Shown here piece after piece: positions 35,768-46,372 of a stretch of DNA of 64,000 nt. Made by a program: the position numbers and the translations under genes. The stretch's first letter is position 1. Every line of letters begins with the position of its first letter. This DNA comes from Ensifer sesbaniae (GTDB lineage Bacteria > Pseudomonadota > Alphaproteobacteria > Rhizobiales > Rhizobiaceae): the NCBI RefSeq assembly GCF_013283665.1, contig NZ_JABEKU010000001.1, positions 1,116,001 through 1,180,000 of the forward strand, given 5' to 3'. Below the pieces are notes generated by a model. That model had not been told where the DNA came from. It worked only from the letters and a program-made list of their open reading frames with translations, and made no database searches.

Positions 35768-36131
35768 GTAAACCTCAAAACGTCGAATCATCAGGGCTAT
35801 TCTTGAAGCGCGCGGGAATAAATGAAAAGCCCCGCGGAGCACATTCCAGCGTCATATGGCGGAAATTGGACGGGTAAACGCCCCCATCCTGTGTGTTGCC
35901 GCGCCGGCCGCGTGCAATCGCCGCTATAGGCGCGGAAGAGGTCATATAAGTCGATTCGTGACGGCTTCTAAGGGGTGCCTGTGTGAAAAGATGCGTTTGT
36001 GCAAAAATGCCGCACGGGGTTGATTGGTCAGATGTTGCGGCATCGGACAAACTGTGGTTTGAAGCGCAGCAGTATCGCAGGGATTCTGCGTTCCGGTTTG
36101 ATCCTGATCAAGCGCATTGGGGAGACACATT
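35768..36131. other. Divergent intergenic region between ialB-like gene and ctaC
   Basis: 364 bases. It must hold the promoters of the ialB-like gene and of the cytochrome oxidase cluster. The only clear element is the FixK/FNR-type palindrome at 36098-36111. A related TTGAT sequence near 36020 lacks a proper second half. No small gene is supported. Confidence 0.5.
36098..36111. promoter_or_regulatory. FixK/FNR-type binding site before ctaC
   Basis: TTGATCCTGATCAA is an exact TTGAT-N4-ATCAA palindrome, the consensus for FixK, FnrN and Fnr oxygen-responsive regulators. It ends 20 bases before the ctaC start and 7 bases before its ribosome binding site (GGGGAG). So close to the gene, it would lie at or downstream of the transcription start and is expected to repress. 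Confidence 0.65.
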
Positions 36132-38722
<2,591 letters not shown>

Positions 38723-38735
38723 CGGGCAACGAACA

Positions 38736-38779
38736 GAAGCCGCCGGTTCCGGCGGCTTCACCCCGCCGGGAAACCGGCG
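38736..38779 (+). other. Tandem hairpins between ctaD and ctaB
   Basis: A perfect 11-bp hairpin with a 2-base loop (GAAGCCGCCGG arm, 38736-38759) is followed by CGCCGG-GAAA-CCGGCG (38764-38779) and a weaker GGCC hairpin. There is no T-run. Such structures often protect the 3' end of an abundant upstream message or partly end transcription. Confidence 0.6.
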
Positions 38780-38820
38780 ATACGCGGCCCTTGCGGCCGG
38801 GACTAAATCAGGGACAGGAC

Positions 38821-39777
38821 ATGACGGTCATCGACAATCACGAAGCAGTCGGCATGGAAGGCGTACCGCGTCTGTCCGAAGCCTCTGCGCGCGATTATTT
38901 CGAGCTTCTGAAGCCGCGTGTCATGTCCCTCGTCGTCTTCACGGCGCTCGCAGGCTTGGTACTCGCGCCCGGCCATATCAATCCCTTCATCGGTTTCATC
39001 GCCATTCTTTGCATCGCCGTCGGCGCAGGCGCGTCCGGTGCGCTGAACATGTGGTATGACGCCGATATCGATGCGGTCATGAGCCGTACCGCCAAGCGCC
39101 CGATCCCGGCAGGCAAGATCCTGCCGCAGGAAGCGCTGGCTTTCGGTCTGACGCTCTCTGCCTTTTCCGTGATCATCCTCGGGCTCGCCGTCAATTGGCT
39201 CGCAGCCGGGTTGCTCGCCTTCACGATCTTCTTCTACGCGGTCATCTACACGATGTGGCTGAAGCGCTCGACGCCGCAGAACATCGTCATCGGCGGTGCG
39301 GCCGGTGCTTTCCCGCCGATGATCGGCTGGGCTTGCGTCACCGGCGCCGTGTCGATCGAGAGCATCGTTCTCTTCCTTATCACCTTCCTTTGGACGCCGG
39401 CGCATTTCTGGGCGCTCGCGCTCTTCAAGATGGGCGACTACGGCGCCGTCGGCGTGCCGATGATGCCGAATGTCTGCGGTCAGGCGACCACCAAGAAGCA
39501 GATCGTCATCTATGCCGTGCTGACTGCGCTCATCGGTATCTGTCCCACCTTGCTCGGCTTCGCGAGCATCGGTTACGGCCTCGTGGCAACGGCACTCGGC
39601 CTCGGCTTCATCTGGTATTCGATCGGCGTGCTGCGCATGCCGGAAGCGGATGAGCGCATGCTGCCGGCCAAGAAGCTGTTCGCCTTCTCGATCATATATC
39701 TGTTCGTGATCTTTTCCGCCCTGATGGCGGATCACCTGATCGTCAATATCTGGCTGAATGCCGGGAGTATTGTCTGA
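38821..39777 (+). CDS. ctaB: Protoheme IX farnesyltransferase (heme O synthase)
   Basis: UbiA-family membrane prenyltransferase of 318 residues that adds a farnesyl group to heme b, giving heme o, the precursor of heme a. The prenyl-diphosphate/Mg motif is [19 protein letters not shown], and the second conserved block is [12 protein letters not shown]. The ATG at 38821 gives the normal length; the frame is open further upstream but overlaps ctaD. Its stop shares one base with the start of the small downstream gene. Confidence 0.96.
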   Translation: MTVIDNHEAVGMEGVPRLSEASARDYFELLKPRVMSLVVFTALAGLVLAPGHINPFIGFIAILCIAVGAGASGALNMWYDADIDAVMSRTAKRPIPAGKILPQEALAFGLTLSAFSVIILGLAVNWLAAGLLAFTIFFYAVIYTMWLKRSTPQNIVIGGAAGAFPPMIGWACVTGAVSIESIVLFLITFLWTPAHFWALALFKMGDYGAVGVPMMPNVCGQATTKKQIVIYAVLTALIGICPTLLGFASIGYGLVATALGLGFIWYSIGVLRMPEADERMLPAKKLFAFSIIYLFVIFSALMADHLIVNIWLNAGSIV

Positions 39778-39917
39778 TGGAAACCGTCAAGCTCACTGAA
39801 GCCCAGAAGAAGTCGCGTCGCGGCCGCAACATTGCGCTCGGCTTCGTCCTCTTCGGGCTCGTCGTCCTCTTCTACATCGTCACGCTGATCAAGTTCGGCA
39901 ACGGCATGGTCAACTGA
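39777..39917 (+). CDS. Small single-pass membrane protein of the cta cluster (CoxF-like)
   Basis: A 46-residue protein encoded between ctaB and ctaG, overlapping the ctaB stop by one base (TGATG). It has a charged N-terminus ([11 protein letters not shown]) and one membrane helix (about 19-38, [20 protein letters not shown]), ending GNGMVN. Small proteins of this kind, sometimes called CoxF, sit at the same place in other alphaproteobacterial oxidase operons. A role in oxidase assembly or as a minor subunit is inferred from position. Confidence 0.8.
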   Translation: METVKLTEAQKKSRRGRNIALGFVLFGLVVLFYIVTLIKFGNGMVN

Positions 39918-39928
39918 GGCGGGATGGC

Positions 39929-40522
39929 ATGACGAATTCACTGGAAACCACGCCGAAGCAGCGCTCGAACCGAGTCGTCGTCGGCACCTGCCTCGCCTTC
40001 GTCGCCGGCATGGTCGGCATGGCCTATGCAGCCGTGCCGCTCTACGACATGTTCTGCCGCGTCACCGGCTATAACGGGACGACGCAGCGTGTCGAGCAGG
40101 CTTCCGATGTGATCCTGGACGAGAAGGTGAAGGTCACCTTCGACGCGAACACCTCGGGCGGTCTGCCCTGGGAGTTCAAGCCGGTCCAGCGCGACATCGA
40201 TATCCGCATCGGCGAAACGGTGCAGGTGATGTACCGGGCGAAGAACCTGTCGTCGAAGCCGACGACGGGCCAGGCGACCTTCAACGTCACGCCGATGCAG
40301 GCTGGTGCCTATTTCAACAAGGTACAGTGCTTCTGCTTCACCGAGACGACGCTGCAGCCGGGAGAGGAGATGGAGATGCCGGTGGTATTCTTCGTCGACC
40401 CGGACATCGTCAAGGCGGTGGAGACCAAGGACATCAAGACGTTGACGCTTTCCTACACCTTCTACCCGCGCGAACCGTCGAAACCGGTGGCGCAGGTGAA
40501 GACGGAAGAGAACAAACTTTGA
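39929..40522 (+). CDS. ctaG: Cytochrome c oxidase assembly protein CtaG/Cox11
   Basis: Copper chaperone of 197 residues that delivers copper to the CuB site of subunit I. One membrane helix (about 14-36) anchors a periplasmic immunoglobulin-like domain. The copper-binding motif is CFCF in [13 protein letters not shown] (about residue 131), with the third cysteine in [12 protein letters not shown] near the membrane. It starts 12 bases after the small CoxF-like gene. Confidence 0.95.
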   Translation: MTNSLETTPKQRSNRVVVGTCLAFVAGMVGMAYAAVPLYDMFCRVTGYNGTTQRVEQASDVILDEKVKVTFDANTSGGLPWEFKPVQRDIDIRIGETVQVMYRAKNLSSKPTTGQATFNVTPMQAGAYFNKVQCFCFTETTLQPGEEMEMPVVFFVDPDIVKAVETKDIKTLTLSYTFYPREPSKPVAQVKTEENKL

Positions 40523-40586
40523 CTGGAGGTCCTTTTCGGCTATGCCGGAAAGGCGACAAGAGAGAGACTTATCGGGGATTACTGAC

Positions 40587-41465
40587 ATGGCCGGTGCGCA
40601 TCAGAAGAATCACGACTACCACATCATCGACCCGAGCCCCTGGCCGTTGCTTGCCTCGATCGGCGCCTTCGTCATGGCGTTCGGCGGCATTTGCTACATG
40701 CGCTACCTCGCGGGCAGCTCGCTGAAGATCTTCGGCTTCGAGCTCGCCAACGTCTGGATCCTGCTCGCCGGTCTGATCATCGTTCTCTACACCATGTTCG
40801 GCTGGTGGTCGGACACGGTAAAGGAAGCGCACGAAGGTCACCACACCCGCGTCGTGTCGCTGCACCTGCGCTACGGCATGATCATGTTCATCGCTTCGGA
40901 AGTGATGTTCTTCGTCGCTTGGTTCTGGGCCTTCTTCGATGCGAGCCTTTTCGCCGGCGAAGCCATCCAGACCGCGCGTACAACCTTCACTGGAGGCGTC
41001 TGGCCGCCGAAGGGCATCGAAGTGCTCGACCCGTGGCATCTGCCGCTTTACAACACCGTCATCCTGCTGCTTTCGGGCACGACGGTCACCTGGGCGCACC
41101 ACGCGCTGCTGCACAACGACCGCAAGGGTCTCGTCTCCGGCCTGACGCTGACGGTCGCCCTCGGCGTGCTGTTCTCCTTCGTCCAGGGCTACGAATATGC
41201 CCACGCTCCGTTTGCCTTCAAGGACTCGATCTACGGCGCGACCTTCTTCATGGCGACCGGCTTCCACGGCTTCCACGTTCTGGTCGGCACGATCTTCCTG
41301 CTCGTCTGCCTGTTCCGTGCGCTCCGCGGCGACTTCACCCCGAAGCAGCACTTCGGCTTCGAAGCGGCGGCCTGGTACTGGCATTTCGTTGACGTCGTCT
41401 GGCTGTTCCTCTTCTTCTCCATCTACATCTGGGGTAGCTGGGGTGCACCGATCGCTCACGGCTAA
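40587..41465 (+). CDS. ctaE: Cytochrome c oxidase subunit III
   Basis: Membrane subunit of 292 residues with seven helices. The N-terminal HDYHIIDPSPWPLLAS, the central SEVMFFVAWFWAFFDASL with the conserved glutamate, and the C-terminal FEAAAWYWHFVDVVWLFLF are typical of subunit III. The ATG at 40587 is preferred to one at 40542 because it gives the conserved start MAGAHQKNHDYH. A strong terminator follows 24 bases after the stop. Confidence 0.97.
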   Translation: MAGAHQKNHDYHIIDPSPWPLLASIGAFVMAFGGICYMRYLAGSSLKIFGFELANVWILLAGLIIVLYTMFGWWSDTVKEAHEGHHTRVVSLHLRYGMIMFIASEVMFFVAWFWAFFDASLFAGEAIQTARTTFTGGVWPPKGIEVLDPWHLPLYNTVILLLSGTTVTWAHHALLHNDRKGLVSGLTLTVALGVLFSFVQGYEYAHAPFAFKDSIYGATFFMATGFHGFHVLVGTIFLLVCLFRALRGDFTPKQHFGFEAAAWYWHFVDVVWLFLFFSIYIWGSWGAPIAHG

Positions 41466-41488
41466 TTCCGCGAGCATCTGACTGTAGC

Positions 41489-41528
41489 GAACAAGGCGGT
41501 TGCAGCCATGCAGCCGCCTTGTTCTTTT
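41489..41528 (+). terminator. Rho-independent terminator after ctaE
   Basis: GAACAAGGCGG (41489-41499) pairs with CCGCCTTGTTC (41514-41524), with inner TGCA pairing, and is followed by TTTT. It should separate the oxidase transcript from the DUF983-surf1-ispH group. Confidence 0.8.
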
Positions 41529-41530
41529 GA

Positions 41531-41730
41531 TTGCCTGCTGCCAGTGAAGCGAGATAGGTCGACCCGGGCGGCATGATCATGATCCACGGCAGCCCAATTA
41601 TTTCGGCTGGTTGGCGTTTTTGACGCAGCGGTTCGATTGGACGGACGGCCGCATTGCGGTTACCAATGCCGAAATGGATGAAATCTGGGCGATGGTGCCC
41701 AACAACACACCGATCGAGATCAAGCCGTGA
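41531..41730 (+). pseudogene. Decayed 3' end of an L,D-transpeptidase (YkuD domain) gene
   Basis: Translation in two frames recovers the end of a YkuD-type L,D-transpeptidase: VDPGGMIMIHGSP from 41558, then after a one-base deletion near 41595, NYFGWLAFLTQRF and WTDGRIAVTNAEMDE, ending IEIKP at the TGA at 41728-41730. Active enzymes have HG...N and then DG-C-I; here the catalytic cysteine is arginine. A TAG at 41555-41557 also interrupts the frame. Only about 65 codons remain, beginning just after the ctaE terminator. The last codons overlap the GTG start of the DUF983 gene. Confidence 0.82.
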
Positions 41731-42110
41731 GCGAAGACAAAGCACATTTCCCGCCGGTGGATCCGGTAATGACCGGCATCAAGGGGCTTTGCCCGCGTTG
41801 CGGCCAGGGCAAGCTGTTCGACGGGTTCCTCAAGGTCAAGCCGGCCTGCACGAATTGTGACCTGGACTACCGCTTCGCCGATTCCGGCGACGGCCCGGTG
41901 GTCTTCGTCATCCTGATCGTCGGCTTTGTCGTCGTCGGTGCGGCGCTTTGGGCGGAGATCAACTTCAACCCGCCGCTCTGGCTGCATTTCCTGTTGTGGA
42001 TCCCGCTTGCGACCATCCTCAGCCTTGGGCTGACACGCATGCTCAAGGGCGTCTTGATCAACCTGCAGTACCGCAACAATGCGCGCTCGGGCGAAATCGA
42101 CCGTGGTTGA
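41727..42110 (+). CDS. DUF983 family membrane protein
   Basis: Protein of 127 residues. An N-terminal zinc-ribbon-like part has two CxxC pairs (GLCPRCGQGKLF and PACTNCDLDY), followed by two membrane helices (about 55-75 and 80-104). DUF983 genes are regularly found beside cytochrome oxidase genes in alphaproteobacteria, which suggests a role in oxidase assembly or membrane metal handling; no mechanism is established here. It starts with GTG overlapping the stop of the L,D-transpeptidase remnant, and its 3' end overlaps surf1. Confidence 0.85.
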   Translation: MSEDKAHFPPVDPVMTGIKGLCPRCGQGKLFDGFLKVKPACTNCDLDYRFADSGDGPVVFVILIVGFVVVGAALWAEINFNPPLWLHFLLWIPLATILSLGLTRMLKGVLINLQYRNNARSGEIDRG

Positions 42111-42846
42111 GCTCGAGAGCAGGAGGAAGCGGGGCCTTTTCGGACGTCTCGCTGCCTTTGTTTTGCTGGCCGTCGCCTTCGCCATCCTTGTCTCCCTCGG
42201 CACCTGGCAGATGCAGCGGCTGCACTGGAAGGAAGGCCTGCTCACGGCGATCCAGGAGCGCCGGTCGGCGCCTCCGGTGTCGATCGGCGAAATCGAGAAG
42301 ATGCTCGCAGACGGGATCGACATCGACTACCGCACCGTCACGGTTACGGGCACCTTCGATCACAGCAAGGAGCGGCACTTCTTCGCGACCTATGACAGCC
42401 GCACTGGCTACTACGTCTTCACGCCGTTGACTTTGGACGATGGCCGCTTCCTCTTCGTCAATCGTGGTTTTGTTCCCTTCGAACAGAAGGATTCGTCGAC
42501 CCGTCTTGCTGGCGAGCTTCCGGCCTTCGTCGGCATTCATGGCCTTGCACGATCGAAGCTTGACCAGAAGCCGTCGTCGCTCGTTCCGGAAAACGACCTC
42601 GCCAAGAACATCTTCTACTGGAAGGATCTCGACACGATGGCGTCGTCCGTCGGGCTTCCCGCCGACAAGGTGGTGCCGCTGTTTGTCGATGCCGATGCGA
42701 CGCCCAATCCCGGTGGCCTGCCGATCGGCGGCGTTACCCAGTTCGATCTGCCCAACAACCATCTCCAATACGCGCTGACCTGGTATGGATTGGCGGCAGC
42801 ATTGGTGCTGGTCAGCGGTCTCTACCTGGTGCGCCGCGGGCGATAG
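42079..42846 (+). CDS. SURF1 family cytochrome oxidase assembly protein
   Basis: Protein of 255 residues with two membrane helices at the ends (about 24-42 and 230-248) and a periplasmic domain between, the layout of SURF1/Shy1, which helps insert heme a into subunit I. Conserved pieces are SLGTWQMQRLHWKEGL after the first helix, GYYVFTPL, FLFVNRGFVP and NNHLQYALTWYGLA before the second. The ATG at 42079 overlaps the DUF983 gene by 32 bases; a GTG at 42103 would also work. Confidence 0.93.
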   Translation: MRARAKSTVVELESRRKRGLFGRLAAFVLLAVAFAILVSLGTWQMQRLHWKEGLLTAIQERRSAPPVSIGEIEKMLADGIDIDYRTVTVTGTFDHSKERHFFATYDSRTGYYVFTPLTLDDGRFLFVNRGFVPFEQKDSSTRLAGELPAFVGIHGLARSKLDQKPSSLVPENDLAKNIFYWKDLDTMASSVGLPADKVVPLFVDADATPNPGGLPIGGVTQFDLPNNHLQYALTWYGLAAALVLVSGLYLVRRGR

Positions 42847-42899
42847 CCGCGCAGCCGGCGCCGTGCTAACCCTGTTGAAGGGATCGACGGCAGGGAACA

Positions 42900-43268
42900 A
42901 TGATGGCGATCATCGCAAACTCTCTGATTGCCTTGACGGCACTGCTGCATGTCGGCTTTCTCGTGCTCGAGATGTTTCTGTGGACCGGGCCGCGGGGGAG
43001 GGCGGTCTTCCGCATGACGCCAGAGCAGGCGGAGACGACGCGGGTGCTCGCCGCAAACCAGGGGCTCTACAACGGTTTTCTTGCGGCCGGCCTGTTCTGG
43101 TCATTGATCCAGTCGGAACCGGCCTTTGCCTTCGAACTGAAGGTGTTCTTCCTTGTGTGCGTGATCGTTGCCGCTATATATGGCGCGTGGTCGGTCAAGC
43201 CGCGCATCCTCCTGATCCAGGGCGGCCCGGCGATCGCAGCGCTTGTTTTCGTTTTAATGGCATCCTGA
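42900..43268 (+). CDS. DUF1304 family membrane protein
   Basis: Protein of 122 residues that is almost entirely membrane helices (four segments). The motif LHVGFLVLEMFLW near the start and NQGLYNGFLAAGLFW in the middle are the conserved blocks of DUF1304. AGGGA precedes the tandem ATGATG start. It lies 53 bases after surf1 and 3 bases before ispH, so it is probably co-transcribed with both. Function unknown. Confidence 0.87.
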   Translation: MMAIIANSLIALTALLHVGFLVLEMFLWTGPRGRAVFRMTPEQAETTRVLAANQGLYNGFLAAGLFWSLIQSEPAFAFELKVFFLVCVIVAAIYGAWSVKPRILLIQGGPAIAALVFVLMAS

Positions 43269-43271
43269 TCC

Positions 43272-44282
43272 ATGGCATCATCAGCGGCAGCAAAATCCCC
43301 GATCACCATTCGCCTCTGCGGGCCGCGCGGCTTCTGTGCCGGCGTCGACCGGGCGATCCAGATCGTCGTCCTGGCGCTGAAGGAGTTCGGCGCACCCGTC
43401 TATGTCCGCCACGAGATCGTTCACAACCGCTATGTCGTCGAAGGTCTCGAGGCCAAGGGAGCGATCTTCGTCGAAGAACTCGACGAGATCCCGCCGGAGC
43501 ACCGCAAGCAGCCGGTCGTCTTTTCTGCGCACGGCGTGCCGAAATCGGTGCCCGCAGATGCGGATGCCCGCAATCTCTTCTATCTCGACGCCACCTGCCC
43601 GCTGGTCTCCAAGGTCCACAAGCAGGCGATGCGCCATCACCGTCTCGGCCGCCACGTCGTGCTGATCGGCCATGCCGGCCACCCGGAGGTGATCGGCACC
43701 ATGGGGCAATTGCCTGAAGGCGCCGTGTCGCTGGTCGAGACGGTCGAGGATGCCGACGTCTACCAGCCGCCGGATCCGGACAATCTCGGCTTCGTCACCC
43801 AGACGACCTTGTCGGTCGACGACACGGCCGGCGTCATCAAGCGGCTGCACGAACGCTTTCCGAACCTGACGGCGCCAGCGGCCGATTCGATCTGCTACGC
43901 CACCACCAACCGCCAGGAGGCGGTGAAACAGGCAGCCCCCGGCTGCGATCTGTTCCTGATCGTCGGCGCGCCCAATTCGTCCAACTCCAAGCGCCTCGTC
44001 GAAGTGGCGCTGAAGGCTGGCGCGAAGAAATCCGTGCTGGTCCAGCGCGCGTCGGAGATCGACTGGGCCGAGATGGGCGATATCTCGACGGTGGGTCTCT
44101 CGGCCGGCGCCTCGGCGCCCGAAGTGATCGTCAACGAAATCATCGAGGCATTCCGCGAGCGCTACGACGCGAGGGTGGAACTCGCCGACACGGTCGAGGA
44201 GAACGAGAACTTCCTCGTCAACCGCGAGATCCGCCACGTGCCGCTGACCGCCGCCGACATGGCCTTCGTCAACGGCGAATAA
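43272..44282 (+). CDS. ispH: 4-hydroxy-3-methylbut-2-enyl diphosphate reductase
   Basis: Iron-sulfur enzyme of 336 residues, last step of the non-mevalonate isoprenoid pathway (HMBPP to IPP and DMAPP). The three cluster cysteines are in [24 protein letters not shown] and [11 protein letters not shown]. Substrate-binding motifs [19 protein letters not shown] and [11 protein letters not shown] are present. Heme a synthesis in the neighbouring cluster depends on this pathway for its farnesyl group. It starts 3 bases after the DUF1304 gene. Confidence 0.97.
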   Translation: MASSAAAKSPITIRLCGPRGFCAGVDRAIQIVVLALKEFGAPVYVRHEIVHNRYVVEGLEAKGAIFVEELDEIPPEHRKQPVVFSAHGVPKSVPADADARNLFYLDATCPLVSKVHKQAMRHHRLGRHVVLIGHAGHPEVIGTMGQLPEGAVSLVETVEDADVYQPPDPDNLGFVTQTTLSVDDTAGVIKRLHERFPNLTAPAADSICYATTNRQEAVKQAAPGCDLFLIVGAPNSSNSKRLVEVALKAGAKKSVLVQRASEIDWAEMGDISTVGLSAGASAPEVIVNEIIEAFRERYDARVELADTVEENENFLVNREIRHVPLTAADMAFVNGE

Positions 44283-44321
44283 CCCGCACTTCTTGCCGCA
44301 TTTTCTTGAAAGTGGAAGACC

Positions 44322-45302
44322 TTGGCAGTTTACACCGATATCACGGAAGACGATCTCTCCCGCTTTCTCACCGCCTATGACGTCGGCCAACTGACCTCCT
44401 ACAAGGGGATTGCCGAAGGCGTCGAGAATTCCAATTTCCTGCTGCACACGACCAAGGGCTCCTACATTCTCACGCTTTACGAAAAGCGGGTGAACGCCGA
44501 TGACCTGCCGTTCTTCCTGGGGCTGATGCATCATCTGGCGGAGCGGGGGCTGTCCTGCCCGCTGCCGCTGCCGCGGGCCGATGGCAAGCTGCTCGGTGAG
44601 CTCTCCGGCCGTCCGGCTGCCGTCATCTCCTTCCTCGAGGGCATGTGGTTGAGAAAGCCCGAGGCAAAGCACTGCCACGAAGTCGGCAGGGCGCTTGCCG
44701 CCATGCATCTTGCCGGCGAAGGCTTCGCGCTGAAGCGCGCCAACGCGCTTTCGGTCGCCGGCTGGCGGCCGCTCTGGGTCAATTCCGAGGCGCGTGCGGA
44801 CGAGGTGCAGGCGGGTCTCAAGAACGAGATATCGGCGGAGCTCGAACACCTCGAAAGCCACTGGCCGAAATCCCTGCCGGAAGGCGTCATCCACGCCGAT
44901 CTCTTCCCGGACAACGTCTTCTTCCTCGGAGACCGGCTGTCCGGCCTGATCGATTTCTATTTCGCCTGCAACGACTACCTCGCCTATGACGTCGCCGTGT
45001 GCCTCAATTCCTGGTGCTTCGAAAAGAACGGCTCCTACAACATCACCAAGGGCATGGCGATGCTTTCGGGCTATGAGAGCGTACGCAAGCTGACGCCGGC
45101 CGAGGTCGACGCGCTGCCGCTGCTCTGCCGCGGCTCGGCGCTGCGCTTCTTCCTGACGCGGCTCTACGATTGGCTGATGACGCCTGCCGGCGCGCTCGTG
45201 GTCAAGAAAGACCCGCTCGAATACCTGACGAAGATCCGCTTTCACCGCGCCATCGCTTCGAGCGCGGAATACGGCCTGAAACGCGAAGAGGGCCGGGTAT
45301 GA
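44322..45302 (+). CDS. thrB: Homoserine kinase (ThrB, aminoglycoside-phosphotransferase fold)
   Basis: Kinase of 326 residues that phosphorylates L-homoserine; threonine synthase (thrC, 53.3 kb) uses the product. It is of the APH/choline-kinase fold type found in alphaproteobacteria, not the GHMP type of E. coli. The catalytic loop is [13 protein letters not shown] and the metal-binding DFG-like region is [15 protein letters not shown] start at 44322 fits the family N-terminus ([15 protein letters not shown]). The stop overlaps the rnhA start by 4 bases. Confidence 0.95.
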   Translation: MAVYTDITEDDLSRFLTAYDVGQLTSYKGIAEGVENSNFLLHTTKGSYILTLYEKRVNADDLPFFLGLMHHLAERGLSCPLPLPRADGKLLGELSGRPAAVISFLEGMWLRKPEAKHCHEVGRALAAMHLAGEGFALKRANALSVAGWRPLWVNSEARADEVQAGLKNEISAELEHLESHWPKSLPEGVIHADLFPDNVFFLGDRLSGLIDFYFACNDYLAYDVAVCLNSWCFEKNGSYNITKGMAMLSGYESVRKLTPAEVDALPLLCRGSALRFFLTRLYDWLMTPAGALVVKKDPLEYLTKIRFHRAIASSAEYGLKREEGRV

Positions 45303-45766
45303 AACACGTCGACATCTTCACGGACGGGGCCTGCTCCGGCAATCCGGGGCCGGGCGGTTGGGGCGCGGTGCTGCGCTACGGCGAGGTGGAAAAGGAACTC
45401 TCCGGCGGCGAGGCCGAGACCACCAACAACCGCATGGAACTGCTGGCGGCGATCTCGGCGCTCGATGCGCTGAAGAGCGCCTGCGAGGTCGATCTCCATA
45501 CCGACAGCAAATATGTGATGGACGGCATTTCCAAGTGGATCCACGGCTGGAAGAAGAACGGCTGGAAGACCGCGGACAAGAAACCGGTGAAAAACGGCGA
45601 GCTCTGGCAGCGGCTGGATGAAGCCAATCGCCGTCACAAGGTGACCTGGCACTGGGTCAAGGGCCATGCCGGCCACCCGGAGAATGAGCGCGCCGACGAG
45701 CTCGCCCGCAAGGGCATGGAACCCTACAAGAAGGGGCGCCGTTCGGACTCTCTCCTCGTGAAATGA
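45299..45766 (+). CDS. rnhA: Ribonuclease HI
   Basis: RNase H of 155 residues that cleaves the RNA strand of RNA-DNA hybrids. The four acidic residues are visible in [35 protein letters not shown] and [11 protein letters not shown], with the basic protrusion [12 protein letters not shown] and the His-containing HWVKGHAGH loop. The ATGA overlap with thrB indicates coupling. The upstream in-frame extension overlaps thrB and is not used. Confidence 0.97.
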   Translation: MKHVDIFTDGACSGNPGPGGWGAVLRYGEVEKELSGGEAETTNNRMELLAAISALDALKSACEVDLHTDSKYVMDGISKWIHGWKKNGWKTADKKPVKNGELWQRLDEANRRHKVTWHWVKGHAGHPENERADELARKGMEPYKKGRRSDSLLVK

Positions 45767-45767
45767 A

Positions 45768-45790
45768 AAACGGGCCGTAGGGGCCCGTTT
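45768..45790. terminator. Bidirectional terminator between rnhA and peroxiredoxin genes
   Basis: AAACGGGCC and GGCCCGTTT pair across a 5-base loop immediately after the rnhA stop, with an A-tract on one side and T-rich sequence on the other. It can serve both convergent genes. Confidence 0.75.
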
Positions 45791-45812
45791 CCATTTGCAT
45801 CTACTTCTGCGC

Positions 45813-46298
45813 TCAGAGCTGTTCGAGCATCGCGGCGGCGCCCGAGACGGTTGCCTGGCCCGGGCTTTCTTCGAGATTGAGCGACTTCACTACGCCATCT
45901 TCCACCAGCATCGAATAGCGCTTCGAGCGCACGCCGAGCGTGCCGGCGGAGAGGTCGATGTCCATGCCGAGCGCCTTGGTGAAGGCGGCGTTCCAGTCGG
46001 AGAGGAAATGGATCTTGCCCATGCCGCCAGACGCAGTTGCCCAGGCGCCCATCACATGCAGGTCGTTGACGGAGACCACGGCGATATCGTCGATGCCGCG
46101 GGCAAGGATCGCGTCGCGGTTCTCGAGGTAGCCCGGCAGGTGGTTGAGAGAGCAGGTGGGCGTGAAGGCACCGGGAACGGCGAAGAGCACGACGCGCTTG
46201 CCCGCGAAGAGCTGATCGGTGGTGACCTCCACCGGACCATCGGCGGTTTTTTCCTTGAAGGTTGCGGCTGGCAGTTTGTCTCCGACGGCGATGGTCAC
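45813..46298 (-). CDS. Peroxiredoxin (Prx5-type)
   Basis: Thiol peroxidase of 161 residues that reduces hydrogen peroxide and organic peroxides. The peroxidatic cysteine is in VPGAFTPTCSLNHLPGY (about residue 49), the usual PxxxTxxC pattern. KIHFLSDWNAAFTKALG and the C-terminal region match the Prx5/AhpE-like group. No clear C-terminal resolving cysteine is present, so it probably works as a 1-Cys enzyme with glutathione or another thiol. Confidence 0.93.
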   Translation of the reverse strand: MTIAVGDKLPAATFKEKTADGPVEVTTDQLFAGKRVVLFAVPGAFTPTCSLNHLPGYLENRDAILARGIDDIAVVSVNDLHVMGAWATASGGMGKIHFLSDWNAAFTKALGMDIDLSAGTLGVRSKRYSMLVEDGVVKSLNLEESPGQATVSGAAAMLEQL

Positions 46299-46372
46299 GG
46301 CACTCTCCTTGCGTTGCTTGCGTCTTCGCTTCTCCGCTCGTGGCGGAGAACCTGCGGGACTATAGATGCGGC

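Noticed and set aside
36018-36033. Second FNR-like half-site (TTGAT followed by GTCAG) upstream of ctaC
   Set aside because: Spacing between the halves is wrong and the second half does not match; only the palindrome at 36098 is convincing.
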